Source of the DNA: Porphyromonas uenonis 60-3
GTDB lineage: Bacteria > Bacteroidota > Bacteroidia > Bacteroidales > Porphyromonadaceae
Direction: 5' to 3'
Assembly: GCF_000174775.1 (NCBI RefSeq)
Contig: NZ_ACLR01000034.1
Location: 1 to 64,000, forward strand
Length of the DNA stretch: 64,000 nt
In this document: piece after piece, positions 44,806-53,272 of the stretch
How positions within the stretch are numbered: the first letter of the stretch is position 1
Layout of the letters: every line of letters starts with the position of its first letter
The notes under the pieces: generated by a model
Told to the model about the DNA's origin: nothing
Seen by the model: only the letters and a program-made list of their open reading frames with translations
The model's database searches: none
Made by a program: the position numbers and the translations under genes

Positions 44806-44896
44806 GTCTAACTTCTAACCTCTAATTTCTACTTTCTAACTTCTAATTTCTATTTTCTAACTTCTAATCTCTAACCTCTAAATTCGCTACCTTTGC
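44806..44896 (+). promoter_or_regulatory. heptad-array promoter H3 of the cobalamin operon (eleven units)
   Basis: Eleven in-phase 7-bp units (TTCTAAC, CTCTAAT, TTCTAAT and variants) at 44806-44882, the spacer TTCGC, then TACCTTTGC at 44888-44896, about 42 nt before the first cob gene. No TTG element. The leader is too short for a cobalamin riboswitch and none is seen upstream. Confidence 0.75.
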
Positions 44897-44938
44897 AAGA
44901 GGCTTCTGGAGGAGCCTTTTTAATCTAGAGACTGATCT

Positions 44939-46024
44939 ATGCGATTGCTTATAGCACGTCACGGAGAGACTGAGGAGAACTTGCTCTCTATTTGTCAGGG
45001 ACAGACTGCTGGCACGCTAACCCGACGAGGGGTGGCGCAATGCCTCCAGCTGGGTGACCGTCTGAAGGGGTGTCCCATCACACATATATATAGTAGTGAT
45101 CAGCTGCGAGCGCAGCGCTCGGCTGAGCTGATGATCTCTGCGAGTGGCTGTAAGGCGCCTCTGACGCTGGACAGACGGTTGCGCGAGCGTGCTTTCGGTC
45201 GGTGGGAGGGGCGTCCTTTTGTTGAGCTCCCGCCACTAGACGAGGAGCCGCACGAGATCGAGTCGGTGGAGGCGATTGCGACGCGTCTGCAGAGCTTCCT
45301 AGAGGAGCTACAAGAGCGACACGGTAGGGATGATCTGGTGCTACTCATGGGTCACGGCTTTACGATGAGGGTGCTAGAGGCTTTGCTACAGGGCGGTCCC
45401 TTGGACAAGGTGGAGGAGATCACCTTTCTCCCGAATGGGGACTATCGTCTATATGAGGATGGCAAGCTCTGCCAGCGCCCTCGAGTGATCTACATATCGG
45501 GTGGCCAGCGCAGTGGCAAGAGTGGCTACGCACAGCGACTGGCGCGCTCGCTGTCGGATCGACCTATCTACCTGGCTACGGCACGTCACTGGGATGAGGA
45601 GTTCGAGCGTCGCATAGCGCGTCACCAAGCGGACCGGGGACCAGAGTGGACTACCATCGAGGAGCCTCGCTATCTGAGCCAAACGCAGATTGCTGGGCGT
45701 GTCGTGCTGATCGACTGTGTGACGCTATGGCTTACGAATATATACAGCGACCTGGAGTTTGACGCTGAGGCTTCGCTCAGTGAGGCGCGTCGTGAGTGGC
45801 AGGAGCTACTACATCACTGCAAGGCGGAGGTGCTGATCGTGGTGAGCAACGAGATCGGCATGAGCCTGCATGCGCCTGATGCGGGGTCTCGGGCTTTTGT
45901 AGATCTACAAGGGTGGGTCAACCAATATATCTCTGCCACGGCCGATGAGGCTTACCTGATGGTCTCTGGGAGAGCTTTGTGCACGGAGCTTATTTCGGAC
46001 TTATATAAAGAGGAGAGCAGATGA
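44939..46024 (+). CDS. cobU: Fusion: histidine phosphatase (CobC-like) + adenosylcobinamide kinase/guanylyltransferase CobU
   Basis: 361 residues. Residues 1 to about 178 form a histidine-phosphatase domain with IARHGETEEN (His8) and LMGHGFTMRV (His139), as in alpha-ribazole phosphatase. Residues about 182-361 form CobU/CobP, with the P-loop SGGQRSGKS (187-195), LIDCVTLWLTN and VVSNEIGMSLHAP. It would activate adenosylcobinamide to the GDP form and could dephosphorylate a nucleotide-loop intermediate. A separate CobC is also encoded (47841-48371), so the N-terminal domain may have another substrate. First gene of the operon. Confidence 0.9.
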   Translation: MRLLIARHGETEENLLSICQGQTAGTLTRRGVAQCLQLGDRLKGCPITHIYSSDQLRAQRSAELMISASGCKAPLTLDRRLRERAFGRWEGRPFVELPPLDEEPHEIESVEAIATRLQSFLEELQERHGRDDLVLLMGHGFTMRVLEALLQGGPLDKVEEITFLPNGDYRLYEDGKLCQRPRVIYISGGQRSGKSGYAQRLARSLSDRPIYLATARHWDEEFERRIARHQADRGPEWTTIEEPRYLSQTQIAGRVVLIDCVTLWLTNIYSDLEFDAEASLSEARREWQELLHHCKAEVLIVVSNEIGMSLHAPDAGSRAFVDLQGWVNQYISATADEAYLMVSGRALCTELISDLYKEESR

Positions 46025-47025
46025 CTTTTGAGGAAACACTACAAGAGCGGATCGACAGTCGCACGAAGCCAAAGGGGGCGCTGGGGCAACTGGAGCGCAT
46101 CGCCTACAAGGTGGGCATGATACAGCACAGTGTGACGCCTCAGCTGATTGACCCAGTGCTGCTGGTGATGGCTGCGGATCACGGGATCGTCGAGGAGGGC
46201 GTGAGCCCCTGTCCTAAGGAGATTACTTGGCAGCAATGTATCAACTTCGTCTCGGGCGGAGGAGCTTGTAGTGTCTTGGCACGGCAAAATGGCTTTCGCC
46301 TGCGGGTCATTGATGTGGGCGTCGACTACGACTTCCCTGAGGCTTGTCGCATTGAGTCGGCTAAGGTGATGCACGGCACTCGCAATATGCTTCACGAGCC
46401 AGCTATGACGACTGAGGAATGCGCTGAGGCGATGATGATTGGCGCTCAATGTGTGGCGCAAGAGGCGGAGCGTGGAAGTAATGTGATAGCTTTCGGCGAA
46501 ATGGGTATCGGCAATACTTCGCCAGCAACGCTGATCCTGCACAAGATCACGGGACGCTCTATTGCCTCGATCATTGGTCCTGGCTCGGGACTGCGTGGCT
46601 CGGGGCTAGAACATAAGACGAAGGTGCTCGAGGCGGTGGCTGCACGCTACAATCCGCAGAGCCCTATGGAGCTACTGTCGCAGATGGGCGGACTAGAGAT
46701 AGCGGCTATCTGTGGAGGCGTCCTAGAGGCTTACAAGAGAGGTATGCTAATCCTTGCGGATGGGGTGATTGCTACCTCAGCTTTTATGGTGGCACACGAG
46801 ATGGAGCCACGTATTGTGGATAATGTGCTCTTCGCTCATACCTCCGAGGAGCCAGGACATCAAGCGATGATTGACTACTTTGGCGGAGAGGCAATCCTGT
46901 CGCTGGAGATGCGCCTCGGCGAGGGGACGGGGGCTCTCGTTGCCTATCCGATCATTCAGTCGGCCGTTGCCTTTATGAATAATATGCGTGGCTTTGACGA
47001 TGCGGCGGTTTGCCGTGTAGACTAA
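46021..47025 (+). CDS. cobT: Nicotinate-nucleotide-dimethylbenzimidazole phosphoribosyltransferase
   Basis: Makes alpha-ribazole phosphate for the lower ligand of cobalamin. The 334-residue protein has family motifs RTKPKGALGQLERIA, MAADHGIVEEGVS, EMGIGNTSPATLILH and the C-terminal catalytic-Glu region RLGEGTGALVAYPI. Length is normal. Overlaps the fusion gene by 4 nt. Confidence 0.95.
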   Translation: MTFEETLQERIDSRTKPKGALGQLERIAYKVGMIQHSVTPQLIDPVLLVMAADHGIVEEGVSPCPKEITWQQCINFVSGGGACSVLARQNGFRLRVIDVGVDYDFPEACRIESAKVMHGTRNMLHEPAMTTEECAEAMMIGAQCVAQEAERGSNVIAFGEMGIGNTSPATLILHKITGRSIASIIGPGSGLRGSGLEHKTKVLEAVAARYNPQSPMELLSQMGGLEIAAICGGVLEAYKRGMLILADGVIATSAFMVAHEMEPRIVDNVLFAHTSEEPGHQAMIDYFGGEAILSLEMRLGEGTGALVAYPIIQSAVAFMNNMRGFDDAAVCRVD

Positions 47026-47047
47026 TAAGAAAAGAGACTCTAGACCT

Positions 47048-47833
47048 ATGGCTTTACACTTGCTACGCACGATACGCTCTGAGTGGGACCTACTTCGTCT
47101 CTCGCTGCTCTTCTACACCCGCATACCAGTGGGGCATGTGGCGTATAGTGAGGAGCGGATGGGGGAGTCCTTTCGCTACTTTCCTCTGCTGGGTGCGATC
47201 GTCGGAGTGCTGATGGCGGGGATCTACGCATTGGCTGGCTACTACCTGCCGAATGCCGTGGCTGCGGTGATGAGTGTGATCGTTGGTTTAGTCGTCACAG
47301 GCGGGATGCACGAGGATGGCTTGTCGGACTATTGCGATGCCTTCGGAGGGTATCACGATAGGGAGACGACGCTACGCATTATGAAGGACAGCTCGACGGG
47401 CGTGTACGGTATACTGGGTCTAGTGATGCTCCTGATGAGTCGTGTCGTCCTGCTGAGCTACATACCTTACGAGACCGCCATTGGAACGATTATTGCGATG
47501 GCTGTAGTGTCGCGCTGGGTGCCTATCCTCGTGATACGTCTCTCGACCTACGCTCGTAAGAGTGGCGAGGCGAGCAAGGCGACGCATTTGCGACAATCTG
47601 TCACGACGAAGACGCTACTCATTGCGGCTGTCTGGGCGATCTTGGCACTCCTCCTCTTGCCTTGGCAGGCTGCTGTCGTGGCTCCTGTGTTGATGACGGG
47701 GGAGGCGCTCCTGATCATGCGCATTAGCAACAAACGTATCGGCGGATACACGGGCGATGTGATGGGAGCTATCGTCTGCTTTGCCGAGCTGACGCTACTC
47801 TTGGTCACGCTTGTGGTAACTATCTACGCTTGA
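47048..47833 (+). CDS. cobS: Adenosylcobinamide-GDP ribazoletransferase (cobalamin synthase)
   Basis: Inner-membrane enzyme joining AdoCbi-GDP with alpha-ribazole (phosphate). The 261-residue polytopic protein shows FYTRIPVG at the N-terminus and the active-site pattern GGMHEDGLSDYCDAFGGYHD followed by TLRIMKDSSTGVYG. Lies 22 nt after cobT. Confidence 0.95.
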   Translation: MALHLLRTIRSEWDLLRLSLLFYTRIPVGHVAYSEERMGESFRYFPLLGAIVGVLMAGIYALAGYYLPNAVAAVMSVIVGLVVTGGMHEDGLSDYCDAFGGYHDRETTLRIMKDSSTGVYGILGLVMLLMSRVVLLSYIPYETAIGTIIAMAVVSRWVPILVIRLSTYARKSGEASKATHLRQSVTTKTLLIAAVWAILALLLLPWQAAVVAPVLMTGEALLIMRISNKRIGGYTGDVMGAIVCFAELTLLLVTLVVTIYA

Positions 47834-47840
47834 TCGGTAT

Positions 47841-48371
47841 ATGAGTCTTTACCTCGTGCGTCACACCCCCGTTGCCCTACCGCAGGGCATCTGCTACGGC
47901 TGGCTCGAAGTGCCACTCTCGGAGGAGTACCCTCGCTATGTGGCTCAGATCATCGCAGAGCTGAGGGAAGTCCAGCTAGACAAGGTCTACAGTAGTCCGT
48001 CGCTCCGCTGTGTTGTCCTCGCAGAGGCGATAGCCCTGACAAAGGGACTGACCGTTCGTCAGGACGAGCGACTGCGTGAGCTGAACTTTGGGGCGTGGGA
48101 AGGGCTCCCCTGGGAGGAAGTCTACGAGCAAGAGGCGGGACGTGCGTGGTTTGCCGACTATTGGCACGCTAAGACGGCAGGAGGCGAGAGCCACGACGAC
48201 TTATTGGCGCGGGTAGCCGACTTCGAGGCGGAGCGAGACAAGGGCAGTCAGACGCTCCTTGTGACGCACGCTGGGGTCATTCGCGCTTATCGTATCTTGC
48301 TGGGCAAGCTTTCGCCTAGCGAAGCGATGGCGCTGGAGGTTAACTTTGGAGAGATATATCAATATGAGTAA
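47841..48371 (+). CDS. cobC: Alpha-ribazole phosphatase (histidine phosphatase family)
   Basis: Removes the 5'-phosphate from alpha-ribazole phosphate or adenosylcobalamin phosphate. 176 residues with LVRHTPVALPQGICYGWLEVPL at the N-terminus (His8 nucleophile), LRELNFGAWEGLPWEE, and VTHAGVIRAYR (second His). The RHTxV form and the CYG pattern are typical of CobC. Lies 7 nt after cobS; its end overlaps cobQ by 8 nt. Confidence 0.9.
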   Translation: MSLYLVRHTPVALPQGICYGWLEVPLSEEYPRYVAQIIAELREVQLDKVYSSPSLRCVVLAEAIALTKGLTVRQDERLRELNFGAWEGLPWEEVYEQEAGRAWFADYWHAKTAGGESHDDLLARVADFEAERDKGSQTLLVTHAGVIRAYRILLGKLSPSEAMALEVNFGEIYQYE

Positions 48372-49845
48372 GCTAAAGCCGATTATGCTCGTCGGAACTG
48401 GCTCCGACGTGGGGAAGTCCATCGTAGCGACAGGCATCTGTCGTATCTTGCTGCAGGAGGGGTACAAGCCCGCTCCCTTTAAAGCGCAAAACATGTCGCT
48501 TAATAGCTATCCTACTCCCGAAGAAGGCGAGATAGGTCGTGCGCAAGCGGTGCAAGCTGAGGCGTGCGGGATACCTTGTCACACCGATATGAACCCAATC
48601 CTCCTTAAGCCGACGGCCGATCAGACGACGCAGGTGATCCTCCACGGCAAGGCGGTGGGCAATCAGTCGGCACGCTCTTACTTCAACGTCGAGCAGCGCA
48701 AGCCTCTCTTTGTAGAGGCGATGAAAGCGTTCGACAGATTAGCGAGCCAGTACAACCCGATCGTGATAGAAGGCGCAGGCAGTATCTCGGAGGTCAACCT
48801 CTGGCCCATGGACATCGTCAATATGCGGGTGGCTCTGCGGACGGGCGCTGACGTTTACCTCGTGGCAGACATCGAGCGCGGAGGGATCTTCGGCAGTCTC
48901 TACGGGACGATCGAGCTCTTGCCCCCAGCAGAGCGTGCTGCGATCAAGGGGATCATCATCAATAAGTTCCGAGGTGACAGCTCGCTCTTTGACTCTGGGC
49001 GAAAGATCCTTCAGGACTTAACCAAAGTCCCCGTCGTAGGTCTGCTCCCTTACCTACCGAATATGCAGATAGATGCGGAGGATGGCGTCTCCATCGACAG
49101 CTACGCCGCACAGCCTCGCCCCGATACGCTCAATGTGGCGGTGGTACGACTGCCACACATCTCCAACTTCACCGACTTTGACTCGCTACGCTTCATCTCT
49201 GGCGTCACGCTCTACTTCACTTCCGACGCTGAGGCGCTTCGCCAGGCGGACATCATCATGCTCCCCGGCAGTAAGAACACGATCGACGACCTCCTCTGGC
49301 TACAAGCCGAGGGACTTGAGGCAGTCATCCAGGCTCATCACAAGGCGGGTCGGCCGCTCTACGGCATTTGTGGCGGTTATCAGATGATGGGTCTGCGCAT
49401 CACCGACAGCGATGGCGTCGAGGGCGAGCCACGCACCGTCCGTGGTCTGGGACTTCTGCCCACTGAGACCACGCTGCAGAGCAATAAAGCGGTGCGTACC
49501 TCCACTTTTACCTACCTTCCCACGGGTACCCCCGACTGTCAAGGCTACGAGATCCACTGCGGGGTCACGCAGCCCATCGATGCGCCCGAGTCGCCGGTAG
49601 TTATGAGGGCTGGCGAAACGCCCGACGGCTACTGGGTCTCCCCTCGCTTGTGGGGAAGCTACATGCACGGCATCTGGGACAATGAAGCGATCCTGCAGCA
49701 GATCCTGCACGAGGTAGCGCCTGAGCGCACCTTTCACCTAGAGCGAACCTTCGCTACCCGCGAAGCTGCCTACGATCGCCTTGCTGAGCACATGCGTCAG
49801 CATCTTGATATAGAGTACATGCTCAAAAGTCTGCGCAACGTATGA
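48364..49845 (+). CDS. cobQ: Adenosylcobyric acid synthase (glutamine-hydrolysing)
   Basis: Amidates four side chains of the corrin ring. The 493-residue protein has an N-terminal ATPase-like domain (MLVGTGSDVGKS, KAQNMSLNSYPT, LADIERGGIFGSLYGT) and a C-terminal glutamine amidotransferase domain with the nucleophile region LYGICGGYQMMG and SYMHGIWDN (catalytic His). The start at 48364 (MSKLKPIML) is preferred over an ATG at 48346, which lies deeper in cobC. Overlaps cobC by 8 nt and cobD by 4 nt. Confidence 0.95.
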   Translation: MSKLKPIMLVGTGSDVGKSIVATGICRILLQEGYKPAPFKAQNMSLNSYPTPEEGEIGRAQAVQAEACGIPCHTDMNPILLKPTADQTTQVILHGKAVGNQSARSYFNVEQRKPLFVEAMKAFDRLASQYNPIVIEGAGSISEVNLWPMDIVNMRVALRTGADVYLVADIERGGIFGSLYGTIELLPPAERAAIKGIIINKFRGDSSLFDSGRKILQDLTKVPVVGLLPYLPNMQIDAEDGVSIDSYAAQPRPDTLNVAVVRLPHISNFTDFDSLRFISGVTLYFTSDAEALRQADIIMLPGSKNTIDDLLWLQAEGLEAVIQAHHKAGRPLYGICGGYQMMGLRITDSDGVEGEPRTVRGLGLLPTETTLQSNKAVRTSTFTYLPTGTPDCQGYEIHCGVTQPIDAPESPVVMRAGETPDGYWVSPRLWGSYMHGIWDNEAILQQILHEVAPERTFHLERTFATREAAYDRLAEHMRQHLDIEYMLKSLRNV

Positions 49846-50861
49846 TAGTAGGACACGGGGACGACCGATACAGCTACGGAGCGCTCGTGCGCTACGACTT
49901 CTCTAGCAATGTGCCTTATCGCAACCATGCGGGCGAAATCATCAGCCACCTCTCAGGGCGACTAGAGAGCCTAAGCCACTATCCAGACCCTCAAGCGAAA
50001 GAATTGCGGGAGCTCTTGGCTGAGCACTGGCGCCTTGACCCCGACTGGCTACTGGTAACGAGTGGATCGACGGAAGCTTTCTATCTCTTAGCCCATCTCT
50101 TTGCGGGTGGCGAGACGCTCATCACCGTCCCCTCCTTTGCCGAGTATGAGGACGCTTGCCAGCTCTATCGCCACCACCTCAACTATATCCCGACGAGTGC
50201 CATAGCCAGCCAAAGCACTCCTGCCGATCTCCTCTGGAGTGCTCTGCCAAACAATCCTGATGGTGACATCTCTCATCGTGTGGCGCTCCTCAATTACTGC
50301 ACGGCTCATCCAGATAGTTACGTAATCGTGGACGAAGCCTACGCCGAACTCTGTGCCGAGCCCGTGACGCTCCTAGACGAAGTGGTGCATCACCCCAATC
50401 TGATCCTTGTTCGTTCGCTGACGAAGAGCTTTGCGCTCCCAGGCATACGTCTCGGCTACATCGTCGCTCACCCCTCGCTGCTGGCTCGCTTAGAGCCCCT
50501 CCGCTCGCCCTGGAGTGTCAATGCCCTTGCCCTAGAGGCTGGCGCTTACATTTGCCAGCATTACGACCGGTTACTGCCTGATGCCACGGGCTTAGTGCGG
50601 GAGGCGCAGCATCTTGCGCATGAGGTGGCGCAGATCGCAGGCATCTCGCTGATACCCAGCCCTACACCTTACTTCCTCGCTTGTCTAGATGAGGGACGTG
50701 GCACCGCAGCCCAGCTCAAGGAGTACCTCGTCAAGCAGCATGGCGTTTTGATCCGTGATGCGGCCAATTTCCGCTCCCTCTCGCCGCGCCACTTCCGCCT
50801 CTCGGTGCAGTCTCCCGAAGCTGGTCAGGCGCTACTCCGAGGTTTGTCAAGCTACTTATAG
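49842..50861 (+). CDS. cobD: Threonine-phosphate decarboxylase-like PLP enzyme
   Basis: Supplies aminopropanol phosphate for the nucleotide loop. 339 residues, class I/II aminotransferase fold, with the N-terminal HGDDRYSYG and YDFSSNVPY, PNNPDGD, IVDEAYAELC and the PLP-lysine region VRSLTKSFALPGIRLGY. CobD assignment rests on these and on position between cobQ and cbiB; histidinol-phosphate aminotransferases share the fold. Overlaps cobQ by 4 nt. Confidence 0.9.
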   Translation: MIVGHGDDRYSYGALVRYDFSSNVPYRNHAGEIISHLSGRLESLSHYPDPQAKELRELLAEHWRLDPDWLLVTSGSTEAFYLLAHLFAGGETLITVPSFAEYEDACQLYRHHLNYIPTSAIASQSTPADLLWSALPNNPDGDISHRVALLNYCTAHPDSYVIVDEAYAELCAEPVTLLDEVVHHPNLILVRSLTKSFALPGIRLGYIVAHPSLLARLEPLRSPWSVNALALEAGAYICQHYDRLLPDATGLVREAQHLAHEVAQIAGISLIPSPTPYFLACLDEGRGTAAQLKEYLVKQHGVLIRDAANFRSLSPRHFRLSVQSPEAGQALLRGLSSYL

Positions 50862-50862
50862 T

Positions 50863-51789
50863 ATGTACCCGCTACTCTTCGGACTCCTCCTCGACCTGCT
50901 CCTCGGCGATCCACGCTGGGCGCTCCATCCGATACGACTCTTCGGCCAGCTCATCGCATGGGGCGAGCGCTGGCTCAACCATCCGCCCCATCAGAAGGCA
51001 AAAGGCACGCTCCTCGCCCTCACACTCGTGCTGGGCGTATGGGGCTTTTTCTTTGCTATCGAATGGTTCCTAGCGGACTATCGCTACGCACTATTGGCTT
51101 GGCAAACGGTTTTCTTCTTCTTTGCTATCTGTCCGCGAAGCTTGATCGGCGAAGCCTTGGCGGTAGAGCGCTACGTGGTGGCTGGCGACCTCGAGGGAGC
51201 TCGCAAGCGTCTCTCCTGGATCGTGGGTCGTGACACCTCGCAGCTCACCTTTGCGCAGATCCGTACCGCCGTCCTAGAAACGCTTGCGGAGAATCTCTCC
51301 GATGGGGTCATCGCTCCGCTCTTTTTCTACGCTCTGGGTGGCGTACCGCTCATGATGGCTTATAAAATGATCAACACGCTCGACTCCATGATCGGCTACA
51401 AAGATCCACGCTACAAGGATTTTGGCTACTTTGCTGCACGTATCCTCGATGACGCTGCGAACTATATCCCGTCTCGTCTCACGGCACTCCTGATGCTCCT
51501 CGTGGCTCCGAGTCGACGAGCCGTGCGCACCGTCTGGCGGGATGCACGCAAGCATGCCAGCCCCAACTCGGGCTATCCTGAGTCCGCTCTGGCGGGGATC
51601 CTCGGCGTACAGTTTGGCGGCCCCAACATCTACCACGGCATGCTCGTCGAGAAGCCCTATATCGGTGCCCCGCTCCACGCAGTCACCGCACAGACGCTAC
51701 GACGCACCATCATCATCGTCATCGCCGTCACGCTCCTCGCCAGCCTCCTCGTCCTCCTCACCGACCTTCTCATCCGAGGGCTGATCTAA
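50863..51789 (+). CDS. cbiB: Adenosylcobinamide-phosphate synthase
   Basis: Membrane protein attaching the aminopropanol (phosphate) arm to cobyric acid. The 308-residue protein begins LLFGLLLDLLLGDPRWALHP and has YKMINTLDSMIGYKDPRYKDFGYFAARILDDAANYIPSR, the most conserved CbiB region, and the C-terminal GGPNIYHGML. The start at 50863, right after the cobD stop, gives the normal length; a longer frame runs through cobD. Last gene of the operon; followed by element copy 6. Confidence 0.95.
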   Translation: MYPLLFGLLLDLLLGDPRWALHPIRLFGQLIAWGERWLNHPPHQKAKGTLLALTLVLGVWGFFFAIEWFLADYRYALLAWQTVFFFFAICPRSLIGEALAVERYVVAGDLEGARKRLSWIVGRDTSQLTFAQIRTAVLETLAENLSDGVIAPLFFYALGGVPLMMAYKMINTLDSMIGYKDPRYKDFGYFAARILDDAANYIPSRLTALLMLLVAPSRRAVRTVWRDARKHASPNSGYPESALAGILGVQFGGPNIYHGMLVEKPYIGAPLHAVTAQTLRRTIIIVIAVTLLASLLVLLTDLLIRGLI

Positions 51790-51816
51790 TAGCTCCCACA
51801 TCTCCGCTGATTTCAA

Positions 51817-52055
51817 TTTCTCCCGAGGAATTTGGGAATCTCCAGTGAGGAAACGAAATTTCCCCACGGAGGGCCGAAATAAAAGTTCGGAAGAATGAAA
51901 TGAAACTTCGGAAGAAGCAAATCAAAGTTCGGAAGAATTTTTTTATACCTCCGTGAAGGATTTCCGTTTTCTACGGAGGCATTTTTGATTTCCTCGGAGG
52001 TGTGGGCTGAGTGGCGGTGATCGGCTGTCAACTGCTGGCAGGCAATTAGCGAGAG
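51817..52055 (-). repeat. mosaic palindromic element, copy 6 (with 56-bp extension)
   Basis: Reverse orientation. Core repeats at about 51882-51944, with arms CCCCACGGAG (51862-51871) and CCTCCGTGAAGG (near 51948-51959). The right extension 52000-52055 repeats 8325-8380 in inverted orientation with three differences in 56. Leads straight into heptad array H4. Fills the 368-bp gap after cbiB together with H4. Confidence 0.85.
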
Positions 52056-52064
52056 CAATCGGAC

Positions 52065-52133
52065 CTCTAACCTCTAACCTCTAACCTCTAATCTCTAACT
52101 TCTAATCTCTAACCTCTAATTTCGTACCTTTGC
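52065..52133 (+). promoter_or_regulatory. heptad-array promoter H4 of the DHH gene (eight units)
   Basis: Eight in-phase heptads (CTCTAAC, CTCTAAT, TTCTAAT) at 52065-52120, the spacer TTCG, and TACCTTTGC at 52125-52133, 24 nt before the ATG. The junction CTCTAATTTCGTACCTT is the same as at the transglycosylase promoter. Confidence 0.75.
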
Positions 52134-52157
52134 GGGTGTATACCTTCACAGATCACT

Positions 52158-53240
52158 ATGTCGCAACTGAGCAATAGACCTTTGTCAGATACGTTGGAGC
52201 TTACTTCTCTAGGAGATGTGGGCGAGCGTCGTGTCGTCATCGTGGGGCACAAGTCGCCTGACGGGGACTGCATAGGCAGTGCCTTGGGACTGCGTAGCTA
52301 CCTGTTGGCACGGGGCGCTGACGAGGTCTCCATCCTAGTGGTGGGGCGCATGCCAGACAACCTGCGCTGGCTCCCCGGGGCTGAGACGGTACATCAGCTC
52401 TCGGCGCAGAGTGACTTAGAGCCGATACGTCAGATATTGGCTCAGGCTAGGCTACTGCTTCTAGTGGACTTCAACCATCTGGGGCGTATCGGCAATCCGC
52501 TCGAGGGCTTGGTCGCTGAGATCGTGGGCAAGCCCGAGGTGCGCTCCGTGATGATAGACCATCATCCAGAGCCTGATATGGGGCTGGTCAATGAGATGTA
52601 TAGCGACACGTCGGCCTGTGCTACGGGCTTTCTCATAGCGGAGCTACTCGGTGGCGGTGCCTCGAGAGAGCTAGAGCTCCATGGCGGTGCCGATATGGCG
52701 ACCTGCCTGCTGGCTGCAACCTACACGGATACGGGTCTCCTGCGACATGGGCAGATTACGCCGACGCTCTTTAGGACGATCGCTCACCTCCTAGAGGTCG
52801 GAGCGAGACACGAGGAGATTGTGCTACGGATCTTCAAGAGCGACAAGCTGAGTCGACAGCGACTCCTCGGCTACATCATCAATGAGCGTACGACCTACGA
52901 CCTAGACTTAGGGGTGGCGGTCTTTACGCTCAGGCAGGAGGACTTTGACCGCTTTGGCATAGAGCCAGGAGATACAGAGGGCCTAGTCAATGTACCCCTT
53001 GACGTGGCGGGTATACGAGCTGTCGCCTTCCTTCGAGAGCAGCGTGATCCCGACGAGCCCGTCAAGATATCGCTTCGCTCGCAGGGCAACTTGCCGGTCA
53101 ATGAGGTGGCGAGCGCGATCTTTGGCGGGGGCGGACATCTAAACGCTGCGGGCGCTGAGTACCAGGGCACGCTATCGGATGCGCTAGCACTCGTGTGGGA
53201 GGGATTGCGTGAACTAGTACACCGCTACCCAGACTGTTAG
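52158..53240 (+). CDS. DHH/DHHA1 phosphoesterase (NrnA-like)
   Basis: Probable nanoRNase/pAp phosphatase or cyclic dinucleotide-linear product hydrolase. The 360-residue protein has the DHH-domain metal motifs GHKSPDGDCIGSALGL, LVDFNH, DHHPEPD (the DHH triad) and YTDTGLLRHG, and the C-terminal DHHA1 motif FGGGGHLNAAGA. Substrate among nanoRNA, pAp and pApA cannot be decided from sequence. Drives from heptad promoter H4; a DUF4827 lipoprotein follows by 32 nt. Confidence 0.9.
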   Translation: MSQLSNRPLSDTLELTSLGDVGERRVVIVGHKSPDGDCIGSALGLRSYLLARGADEVSILVVGRMPDNLRWLPGAETVHQLSAQSDLEPIRQILAQARLLLLVDFNHLGRIGNPLEGLVAEIVGKPEVRSVMIDHHPEPDMGLVNEMYSDTSACATGFLIAELLGGGASRELELHGGADMATCLLAATYTDTGLLRHGQITPTLFRTIAHLLEVGARHEEIVLRIFKSDKLSRQRLLGYIINERTTYDLDLGVAVFTLRQEDFDRFGIEPGDTEGLVNVPLDVAGIRAVAFLREQRDPDEPVKISLRSQGNLPVNEVASAIFGGGGHLNAAGAEYQGTLSDALALVWEGLRELVHRYPDC

Positions 53241-53272
53241 AGATTAGAAATTAGAGACTAGACAATAGAAAT

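Noticed and set aside
44741..44938. Cobalamin riboswitch before the cob operon
   Set aside because: The space is occupied by identifiable repeat modules and heptads, and no B12-box-like sequence was found.
52065..52120. Telomere-like (CTAACCT) repeats of eukaryotic origin
   Set aside because: The heptads resemble telomeric units by chance; they are degenerate, are found at several bacterial promoters and end in a Bacteroidetes -7 box.
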